Assembly (NCBI GenBank): GCA_002633025.1
Contig: NMRB01000149.1
Span: 61,385 to 125,384, forward strand
Direction of reading: 5' to 3'
From: Notospermus geniculatus
Taxonomy: Eukaryota > Nemertea > Pilidiophora > Heteronemertea > Lineidae
DNA: 64,000 nucleotides
Shown here piece after piece: positions 47,821 to 58,100 of this stretch. The notes beneath the pieces were generated by a model that saw only the letters and a program-made list of their open reading frames with translations, was not told the DNA's origin and searched no databases. Every line of letters begins with the position of its first letter. Position 1 is the stretch's first letter. The position numbers and the translations under genes were made by a program.

Positions 47821-48304
47821 CAAACCCCTAAAGCAACCACTTGGGCACACGCTGGTGCTTCTCCGATGAGTTCCAGTTTTTCTCACCAGATGGCTCTTAT
47901 CACCCAAATTTCCATGTTAAAATAATATTTCTAACCAAATTTGGGTTGGTGGCCGTAGCATACAACAATCCACTAGCCCTGAGCCCAAATTGGTGAAGAA
48001 CGACCAATTCATAAATATGCCAGGGCTGGATAAACCTGTTGGTTACATCCCTGTACATATGTACAGTAGTCTATCTAAATGTATAGCAGATACCCAAGAG
48101 ACAGATTGTGCGCAAGGGGGCTGGCTGCTAAATGTTCCATATCACAAGAACTACTGAATGGAATCGTATGGAATTTTCACACATCATGGAGAAGACCCAT
48201 AGCCAACCCATAGAAACAATTGGGAGAAAGTTGCATTGAAAATTTCTTTGGATATCACGTTTTTCTCCGAATGTCGAAAACCAAGTGGTTGCTTTAGGGG
48301 TTTG
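47821..48304. mobile_element. MITE-like element with perfect 24-bp terminal inverted repeats
   Basis: CAAACCCCTAAAGCAACCAC... at 47821-47844 is exactly complementary to 48281-48304. Length 484 bp, no coding capacity. No clear target duplication. Confidence 0.75.
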
Positions 48305-48313
48305 ATGTCTTTA

Positions 48314-48430
48314 TGGTATTAGTAATAGTAATAGCAAGTACATGTAATAGTAGTAATAGTAATAGTAATAGTAATAGTAATAGTAATAGTAATAGTAATA
48401 GTAATAGTAATAGTAATAGTAATAGTGATA
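48314..48430 (+). repeat. AATAGT microsatellite
   Basis: About 18 near-perfect hexamer units of AATAGT, directly after the 47821 element. Confidence 0.9.
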
Positions 48431-48753
48431 GTATGTGTACGGTATTTATCGAATATTAAAATAGAAATCACGTGTTGATAACCTTCTTTACCCTGCCTGG
48501 ATGCGATATGATCGATCAGTAGGGCAAGAAGCCAAGGAGACTATGTCGGCTGATTTTTTGTCAGTAGGCCTAATCAATTTGCAGATCGCTTCATTGTGTT
48601 AATACATGTATTAGGCAACCTTTGTATGTAGATAACGTATGTCTGTATTAGCCGGGCTGAATATCAAATTAAGTGGGGCAAGTGGAGTGTCGATGAAAGC
48701 CTTAATTTGTATGTGCAGGCCTAATTTCTTCCCTGAATAAAGAAAGACGTGAG

Positions 48754-50347
48754 ATGTCGTCTGCTGCAGTGGTCTCTCTTCTGTTCGTGGCCTCCCTGGC
48801 CTTTGTCACTGCTGACAGGGACTACATAGCCGCTGTCTACCAGCACAGCCCATACGTGCTGAAAAAAGGGTGGACGCCGATGGATCTGTGGAAACGTAAC
48901 TTGGATGTGTACGATGAGCAGACGAGAGCAGCAGCAGATAAGGTGAGTTCTTTATGCCTATTTGAACATTGGTAGATCATGCTATTTGCAGTCGATATCG
49001 GCCAGTACCCACTGCTTTAATTTCATATTCTTTCAGGGAGCGGACATAATAGTTTTCCCTGAGGTCGGCATCACTGGTAATTTGCTTGAGTTGATGGCAA
49101 ACAGGGACACACTTGAACCCGTCAGCCCAGAATGCCGAGACCCAGAAGTTGAGACCTGGATTTCATGCGACCGTCCAGATGTGCCGAAAGCTTATCCTTT
49201 AGAGCGCTTGAGTTGTATGGCGAAAGAGAACAACATCTACGTGGTGGCGGGCCTGATAACGTCAGCTCCGTGTGCAGGGAAACCTGGATGTCCAGCAGAT
49301 GGTAGATACAGCTATAACACTGCTGTGGTGTTTGATAGACGGGGAAAATTGGTCTTTAGATATTACAAGACGCATCTCTTCTTCGAGGTCGTGAACAACG
49401 TTCCACAAGAAGCACAGATTCCAGTTTTTGATACAGACTTTGGTAGATTTGGCCTCTGTATCTGTTTTGATTCTGTCTTCAAATTCCCCATGGTGGACCT
49501 GATACAAAAAGTTGGGATAAAGAATGTGTTGTTTCCGACCTTCTGGGTTGACGAGTACACTCCTGCCCTTGTCTGGCAGCAAGGGTTTGCTGCTGGAAAC
49601 AACGTGAATTTTCTTGCAGCGAATGCTCATTCAGAGCTGACCACAGGTGGTGGGATTTTTTCAGGAAAGGACGTCCTCCAATCCGTGCACGGCCAACCAA
49701 AACTTCTCATAGCTAAAGTACCTGTCGGTGGCCCAAGAACAGAAATAATTCACAACTGTCACATATGTACGACGGCATCGGACCCTGTACAAAAATACAC
49801 GATACGCCCAGAGCCAGAGGACACGTTTTATGGTCGCTATTTTGGGATGCGGACGAAATTTACCCCGCTGGTCAAAGACCGTGATAACATTACCGTTTGT
49901 GAAGATGGCTTGTGCTGCACACTTTCCTACAAAGTCCGATCCAACCCTAATGATGAGCTTTATGCGTTTGGTGTAGGCAGTGGCCACTGTGTGCTGAAAG
50001 AGGAAGAAATAAACAAGGCTAGCGTGCTTAACTTGGAACACAAATTGTTCATGCAGGTCTGCACAGTAATGAAATGTCCCGATAGGAAAAGAGACTCATG
50101 TGGAGTGATTTCTCCAGATGCGACCACAACATTTGACAGCTTTGAAATCAAAGGAAACTTCTCTTCTCAGAGTTTATACCCATCAGTCGTGAACGACGGC
50201 ATGACCTTTCCTGGAAGTGACGAATGGTACCATTGTCCAGGTTGTGGACGTTTGTGGAGTGAGACCGGAACAAAGCGCCCCCTGGTCTCCGCTTCGTTTA
50301 CAGGAAGAGCTTATGAAAGAGATGAAGTGGATCCTAGGATGCCTTAG
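48754..50347 (+). CDS. Vanin/biotinidase-like secreted amidohydrolase 3
   Basis: Exons 48754-48942 and 49037-50347, 499 aa. Exon 1 and the signal peptide are almost the same as in gene 2, and the intron is similarly short (94 bases), so genes 2 and 3 are the closest pair. Triad intact: FPEVG (Glu), YYKTHLF (Lys), CICFDSVF (Cys). Differences from gene 2 include the substrate-side segment VDEYTPALVWQQ in place of VDESGPALVWQQ. Same C-terminal end without GPI signal. The promoter block described at 43801 is repeated just upstream. Confidence 0.92.
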
Positions 50348-50870
50348 AAAGCCATCAAGATTGGGAGAAACGACGCTGCAATTACATTGTACTCAGGCTT
50401 GCCGCAAGCAACCTCAGTGAAATGATTCTTGTGATATTGTAAATAATAATTACCTCGTAATTCACCAAAGGGTAGGCCTACTTTGTTTCTTTAATTGAAG
50501 TCTACATGTAAGCTTACTAGTATGTGTCTTGTTCATTATATCGGAGTCGAAAATAAACGATATCAGCAGCGTCGCTTGAATATCCCGTACCAGTAGGTGC
50601 ACCAGTTCAAGCAGGTCACAAATATTAATAGGTACATGTACGTACATGTACATGTACACCAAATTTAAAAGTAGGTGCGGTCGTTTCTCTATGTTCAGTA
50701 TTTCAACATACATGTACGTAGACAACCGTACATGTACGATGTACATTACAGTAATCCGGAGATCGCTATCTGTTAGTGTTGACTTACAGCACATGTGTAG
50801 CATAAATCATCTAAGAGGAATGCCGATAAAAGCATCGATATGCATACTTTCTCCAGGATAAATATGCAAT

Positions 50871-53703
50871 ATGTCGTCTGTCGTAGTGGTCTGTCTTTTG
50901 TTCATTACCACCCGGGCCTTTGTCGCTGGTGACAGGGACTACACAGCCGCTGTCTACCAGCACAACCCATACAAACCAGTCGAAGTATGGACCCCAATGG
51001 ATCTATGGAAACCCAACATGGATGTGTACGATGAGCAGACGAGAGCAGCAACAGAAAAGGTATTTTAAAATTTTTATTGGGAAAAGTTTCTCTAACATTT
51101 GATCACCTTTATAGGGCACTAAAGAGCTTCAAAGGACGGCAAAAAATTCTTTTTATTGGTAGGCTGGACATTCTAACCACTAAAATCATCTAACTTTTAG
51201 CATTGTTCAATTTTATCACCGATTTTTCGCCCATTTCCACTCACATAATCTATTGGGTATTGATCATTTCGGGTCAAAGTCTGTCCCGAATAAAGAAACT
51301 TGAATTATTTCGTCGGCTTGGAGTTTTTTGTATGATTTTTTTGAGAAAATTTCGAGGTTATTTTTGAGGACGCTTTCTGATTGGGCCATCACATGGTCTC
51401 AGCGACCCACTATACATGCTTCAGTAAAAATGGCCGCCATCCTTTTCATCATTTGAAAAGTTCGACTTGCTGTCATACCATTTACCAACCCTTCATCAGG
51501 TTTTTAGGTAACTCATTCTTTTATGTGTTGCAACAGTCTCCATGCCTTTTTGATAAGTTAGATCATTCAAATACGTGGATTCGAACAGTCTTGTTGACGA
51601 GCAGTCCTGATCGTTGTGACTCGCGAGCACTGACAGTATACGGTATACGGTATACGGTGTGTTTGTACATGTATGAAGGGAGGGCGCCATAATAAACATA
51701 GCGTGCCGCGGTGCTCACTTAAATACAGAAGGCTGAAGGCTATTGGACAGTCGTAATCTCTCTAGCTGTCTGTTGTCACTACACTCCCAACAGAAAGAAA
51801 GGGGGCGTTGGGAGATGTTACACCCAGTCTGATGAAACAGGAAGGAAACGGTCGGTGCGCAGCCGGCAGTCGGGCAAACAAGACATATTTTTATCAAAAA
51901 CGTCCGTAGGTGCAGTTGGACAAATAACATCTCCCATAAATTATTTACTCTCATAAAAGATATCGAATCAGGCCATTCGTTGGAAATCAAATTCGTTACC
52001 AATCATTGTTTCACACTGTGTGTCCGTTTTGTGCTTTATTTTCTCTACCTAATCATGTTTTACAATCAGATGTTTTATCCATTGCTTTGTTTTATCCATT
52101 GGTTTATCAATTCTTTGTTTGTCTATCATTTTTATCTGTAATTTATTCTTAATTGATGTAAAGCGCTAGGAAATACTTAACTGTATATATAGGCCTATGT
52201 AGCGCTCTAAATGTAAATAATAATAATAATAAAGTGCACAAGTGTGTATATTATGTACACGCATTCGGAACAGTGAATATTTTTTGTAATCTTTGCTTTA
52301 TGTCCATTACCCTCCAGGATGGCGCAACTGTACAAACATCTGATTGGTATCAACGAAGACGGTGATCAGGCTATTGCAGAGGACAACCCGCCTAAACCTT
52401 TATTTTCATTTTCTTTCAGGGAGCGGACATGATAGTTTTCCCTGAGGTCGGCATCAGTGGTGATTTAACTGCATTGATCAACAGGGATATACTTGAACCA
52501 TTCAGCCCAGAATGCCGAGACCCAGCGGTCGAGACCTGGATTCCATGCGACCGTCCTGATGTGCCGAAAGCTTATCCTTTACAGCGCTTGAGTTGTATGG
52601 CGAAAGAGAACAACATCTACGTGGTGGCCAACCTGATAACGTCAGCTCCTTGTGCAGGGAAACCTGGATGTCCAGCAGATGACAGATACAGCTACAACAC
52701 TGCTGTGGTGTTTGATAGACGGGGAAAATTGGTCCTTAGGTATTACAAGACGCATCTCTTCTTCGAGGTCGTGAACAACGTTCCGCAAGAAGCACAGATT
52801 CCAGTTTTCGATACAGACTTTGGTAGATTTGGCCTCTGTATCTGTTTTGATTCTGTCTTCAAATTCCCCATGGTGGACCTGATACAAAAAGTTGGGATAA
52901 AAAACGTGTTATTTCCGACCTCCTGGGTTGACAAAATAATTCCCGCCCTTGTCTGGCAGCAAGGGTTTGCTGCTGGAAACAATGTAAATTTTCTTGCAGC
53001 AAATGCTCATTCACAGCTGACCACAGGTTCTGGTATTTTCTCAGGGAAGGACACCCTCGCATCGGTGCACGGTCAACCTCAACTCCTCATAGCTAAAGTT
53101 CCTGTCGGCGGCCCCACGACAGAAAAGTTTCACAACTGTCACATGTGCACAAAGGAATCGGACCCTGTACAAGTTCCGGAACCAAAGGACACATTTTACC
53201 GTCACTTTGTTGGGTTACGGACGAAGTTTACCCCGCTGGTCAAGGACCACGACAACATTTCCATTTGTGAAAATGGCTTGTGCTGCACACTTTCCTACAA
53301 AATCCGATCCAACCCGAATAATGAGCTTTATGCGTTTGGTGTCGGCAGCGGCCACTTTGTGCTGAAAGAGGAAGAGGTGAACGATACCAGCGTACTCAAA
53401 TTGTTCATGCAGATCTGTGAAGTAATGAAATGTCCGAATAAGAAAAGAGACTCATGTGGAGTGATTTCTCCAGATGCGACCACAACATTTGACAGCTTTG
53501 AAATCAAAGGAAACTTCTCTTCTCAGAGTTTATACCCATCAGTCGTGAACGCCGGCATGACCTTTCCTGGAAGTGACGAATGGTACCATTGTCCAGGTTG
53601 TGGACGTTTGTGGAGTGAGACCGGAACAAAGCGCCCCCTGGTCTCCGCTTCGTTTACAGGAAGAGCTTATGAAAGAGACGAGGTGGATCCTAGGATGCCT
53701 TAG
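50871..53703 (+). CDS. Vanin/biotinidase-like secreted amidohydrolase 4
   Basis: Exons 50871-51059 and 52420-53703, 490 aa. The signal peptide MSSVVVVCLLFITTRAFVAG differs from genes 2 and 3. Triad intact: FPEVG (Glu), RYYKTHLF (Lys), CICFDSVF (Cys). The protein is nine residues shorter than its paralogues because of two in-frame deletions: part of the VQKYTIRPEPE segment and the NLEHK segment before LFMQ. Exon 2 shows gene 1-like residues (VVANLITSAP, QLTTGSGIF), so gene conversion or a gene 1 relationship is likely. The 1.36-kb intron holds a retroelement-like tail. Confidence 0.9.
52150..52232 (+). repeat. Retroelement-type 3' tail in the intron of vanin-like gene 4
   Basis: TGTAAAGCGCTAGGAAATAC, then GTAGCGCTCTAAATG and an AATAATAAT run. 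This resembles the 3' ends of some LINE/SINE families. No open reading frame upstream; the rest of the intron (51060-52149) holds nothing recognisable. Confidence 0.4.
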
Positions 53704-54226
53704 AAAGCCATCAAGATTGGGAGAAACGACGCTGCAATTACATTGTACTCAGGCTTGCCGCAAGCAACCTCAGTGAAATGATTCTTGTGATATTGTAAAT
53801 AATAATTACCTCGTAATTCACCAAAGGGTAGGCCTACTTTGTTTCTTTAATTGAAGTCTACATGTAAGCTTACTAGTATGTGTCTTGTTCATTATATCGG
53901 AGTCGAAAATAAACGATATCAGCAGCGTCGCTTGAATATCCCGTACCAGTAGGTGCACCAGTTCAAGCAGGTCACAAATATTAATAGGTACATGTACGTA
54001 CATGTACATGTACACCAAATTTAAAAGTAGGTGCGGTCGTTTCTCTATGTTCAGTATTTCAACATACATGTACGTAGACAACCGTACATGTACGATGTAC
54101 ATTACAGTAATCCGGAGATCGCTATCTGTTAGTGTTGACTTACAGCACATGTGTAGCATAAATCATCTAAGAGGAATGCCGATAAAAGCATCGATATGCA
54201 TACTTTCTCCAGGATAAATATGCAAT

Positions 54227-54415
54227 ATGTCGTCTGTCGTAGTGGTCTGTCTTTTGTTCATTACCACCCGGGCCTTTGTCGCTGGTGACAGGGACTACAC
54301 AGCCGCTGTCTACCAGCACAACCCATACAAACCAGTCGAAGTATGGACCCCAATGGATCTATGGAAACCCAACATGGATGTGTACGATGAGCAGACGAGA
54401 GCAGCAACAGAAAAG
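54227..54415 (+). CDS. Vanin/biotinidase-like gene 5, exon 1 only (cut by gap)
   Basis: Identical in sequence to exon 1 of gene 4 (signal peptide and DRDYTAAVYQHNPY to ATEK). The N gap begins seven bases past the exon end. The next known sequence is already the last exon of the minus-strand CNBD2-like gene, so exon 2 (about 1.3 kb plus intron) would not fit a 695-base gap. It may be a separate gene cut short or an unmerged copy of gene 4. Confidence 0.6.
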
Positions 54416-54422
54416 GTATTTT

Positions 54423-55117
54423 NNNNNNNNNNNNNNNNNNNNNNNNNNNNNNNNNNNNNNNNNNNNNNNNNNNNNNNNNNNNNNNNNNNNNNNNNNNNNN
54501 NNNNNNNNNNNNNNNNNNNNNNNNNNNNNNNNNNNNNNNNNNNNNNNNNNNNNNNNNNNNNNNNNNNNNNNNNNNNNNNNNNNNNNNNNNNNNNNNNNNN
54601 NNNNNNNNNNNNNNNNNNNNNNNNNNNNNNNNNNNNNNNNNNNNNNNNNNNNNNNNNNNNNNNNNNNNNNNNNNNNNNNNNNNNNNNNNNNNNNNNNNNN
54701 NNNNNNNNNNNNNNNNNNNNNNNNNNNNNNNNNNNNNNNNNNNNNNNNNNNNNNNNNNNNNNNNNNNNNNNNNNNNNNNNNNNNNNNNNNNNNNNNNNNN
54801 NNNNNNNNNNNNNNNNNNNNNNNNNNNNNNNNNNNNNNNNNNNNNNNNNNNNNNNNNNNNNNNNNNNNNNNNNNNNNNNNNNNNNNNNNNNNNNNNNNNN
54901 NNNNNNNNNNNNNNNNNNNNNNNNNNNNNNNNNNNNNNNNNNNNNNNNNNNNNNNNNNNNNNNNNNNNNNNNNNNNNNNNNNNNNNNNNNNNNNNNNNNN
55001 NNNNNNNNNNNNNNNNNNNNNNNNNNNNNNNNNNNNNNNNNNNNNNNNNNNNNNNNNNNNNNNNNNNNNNNNNNNNNNNNNNNNNNNNNNNNNNNNNNNN
55101 NNNNNNNNNNNNNNNNN
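54423..55117. other. Assembly gap (695 N)
   Basis: A run of undetermined bases. Reading frames that span it are meaningless. Confidence 0.99.
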
Positions 55118-55173
55118 TGGGGACTTATTCGTGCAATAGTGTTATCCATTCTCTGTCGGTGAACACTGAGCGG

Positions 55174-58100
55174 TCACTTCCATAAATGTTCCAAATGACT
55201 CCTCCCTCGGGCTAAAACATCCCCTAAGGTCGCCTCTTTGTATATGTCCCAGTTCAACCTGGTGAGCAAGCTTGCCTGCAGTTCTTCGGCACTTGGGTAG
55301 GGAGAAATCTGAAAGGGAATTCATGTGCTGTCAACATATTTCGAAGTGCTGGATAATCTGGCTCGGAAGCCGTGTATGTAATGTACTGTACTCTAGTTAT
55401 ATGACACTGCCTAACCAGTCGGCGATTTATTTATGCCTTTTGGCCAGTGGTAGGCCTGTTGTAATCGAGCAACATTGAATCGGATCATCAAGTTGGTGGA
55501 TGACAGTTCAATGTGGGACAAGCACATCTCTTCTTACTTGTGTCTTGAGATTCCGAATGAGTTCTGGTGAGCAGTGGTCGAGGTAAAACTTCTTGTTGAG
55601 TAGAATGCATTCACATCCATTGCTTACTAAGCACATGCTGGGCTGGTTTTCGGATACTAGCGTCTCCAGTCCCTACATATCAAGAAAACAGGCACATATT
55701 GCTTTCTTTGTGGGACAAATGGAAACCTAAATTGGAAAATGTTTACAAAAGTTGAGATCAAACCCAAGGGTTGATCATCTACTTACAAAAACGGAACCCT
55801 TCGTGAGCGTCCGCACAACAACGAACTGAGGGTTTAAATCAGCCTCTGTGAGTTGATGTTCCTGCTTCTTGGCAGCCGCATCCAAATCATCAAGGAAAGT
55901 CCTCCGTTCTCCCGGGTCCATGATGTCTTGAATTTTAATGGCTTTGACCTTTGGTTCTGACGTCTGCTGCTGCCTACTTTTCCGTCTTGACTTCTTCTTG
56001 CCCTCAGCTGTTGATGCCTATAAGAAAAAAAAACGAGAAGGGAAATGGTTCGGCTTATGTCTAATGGTGTTAGTGTTTAGAAGCCTCAGCGTATGCAGTA
56101 GGCCAAATTTTTGCAGGAACTCGCTGGCGTACCTTACTTGCGGTGTCTGGCTGATTTTCCGTGGTCAGCTCCACCATCGATGTTTTAGGCCTCTCCGTCC
56201 GATGATTCAAACTCCCTGATATTTTCTTCTCCTTTTCAACCAATGCTGTTTGGGGCCGGATGCTGATGGCCACCTTGCTTGATGGCTCACCCGGAGTTGC
56301 AGCACACGTGCTATCATCATTTCCCATTCCGGTGTCTTCTTGTTGGTATATTCCTGATGGATGAAACGGGAATGACGATCTTATAACCGTAAGAATATCG
56401 GCGTACGATGACAACATTTGTTTCTTTCATGGCTAGCAACGGGCCAGCAGCTGCTTAAAGATGCCACCTTGCACAACGAACCCACAAATGTGGCGGACAT
56501 CGTTCGCAATGGACAACAAATTTATCTTCAAGAGAAGCCAAAGATAGTTTGGCGAGATTCATTTACCGACTCAGTTCTTTTGTTTGCGCCGGTGTCCACG
56601 TCAAGAGAGCTGCGCCGGTGTCCACGCCAAGAGAGTTCAGCACGCACATGTCGGCATCAATGCATTGTTCTTTGAACTATTGACTGAGATTAAAACATCT
56701 TTTTTAAAACCTAAACGTTGTGTTTATAGTATTAGGTATTCAAACCTTGCACATTAATTTCGGTGACATATTTGATGCTCTCTTCATCATCATCTGGTCC
56801 ATAAGGAAGAGGGAGGTTTAGGTTTTCCTTGGCGGCGTATGTCTCAAACTGATTATTCTTGAAGGCTGTGAACGCTTCACGTTTCTTGGATTTGATCGAT
56901 ATTGTGCCACTGCGAGCGTTGATGTTGGGCTTCATTTTTACCAGCTTCTTCAGCACATTTACACTACCCTGAAAAGAGACTGCATATTTTTCTCATGTTT
57001 TTTAAACACCACATTCAGACACACCAAACGTCATAAAGATTGTTTTGGCACTACGCTAATCAAATACATGTATGTCGCAAACTTTTCTAAAAAAAGACCG
57101 AGCGCATTAACAGCATCCCCTATAGTATAGTATAGTAGGCCTACAGTACCGGTACCGTATGTATTTGAAGGCCGTTGACTCACCGATTTGACGATGAAAA
57201 TCCAGTTGGACAGGTTGGTGTCAATTGTAAGAACTGCATCCCGCCTGTAAGGAAGTTGAAAATGCATATTCGCGAACTTTTCACGTCATGCCTTTTGATA
57301 TTTGAGCAGCGCGATTTTTTACACAAATGTAGGGCTACACAGATTTTTTTCCATATGGTCAAATCAGAAACATGATCTTAAAGGATCAGTTTTAGGCCTA
57401 CCAAAAATTCATAAGGCATCAATTGCTTTTACATACTTGAAGAAACTGAAGACAAAAGTCTTTGGGTCGTTGGTAAGTAAATCTCGCGGCCATCCTTCTA
57501 AGAATTTAAGTCCCCTAAAAACAGAATTCGAAATCGAATTATAAAGGTCATGCGAAATTGATTGAACGTTCAGTGAGCCACCTTTTGGGACTGGCGAAAT
57601 TTTGTCTCTACCTAGGCTGATAAGTCGCCTACACATTTGTATATGACGTCGTTGCACCAATGCATTATGACCTACGACCAGCTTCGCAACAGTAGAATGA
57701 ATTCCTGAAGTTTCAATAAAGTCAATGATACACAATGAACACATTTGTGGCTTGTAAAAATTATATCTCCTCGTTGCTCCTTACCTCATGAACTNCGAGC
57801 GTTGATGTTGGGCTTCATTTTTACCAGCTTCTTCAGCACATTTACACTCCCCTGAAAAGAGACTGCATATTTTTCTCATCTTTTTTGACACCACATTCAG
57901 ACACACCAAACGTCATAAAGATTGTTTTGGTAATACGCTAATCAAATACGATGTATTCGGAGCGCATTAACAGGATCCCCTAGTATAGTATACAGTACAG
58001 TATAGTACAGTATATTTGTCAGTTTATTAGGAAGGCCGTGGACTCACCGATTTGACGATGAAAATCCAGTTGGACAGGTTGGTGTCAATCGTAAGTACTG

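Larger units (their letters stand above)
50345..54422 (+). repeat. Identical 722-bp segments 3356 bp apart ending at the gap
   Basis: 50345-51066 and 53701-54422 show no difference that I can see. Each covers the 3' flank of one vanin-like gene and the promoter plus exon 1 of the next. The second copy runs directly into the N gap. Confidence 0.88.

Noticed and set aside
42376-53062. Recurrent minus-strand frames inside the vanin-like genes
   Set aside because: They recur only because exon 2 is conserved on the other strand; no start, splice or domain support.
54227-55162. A 311-residue frame across the gap
   Set aside because: Most of it is N; only exon 1 of a vanin-like gene is real.
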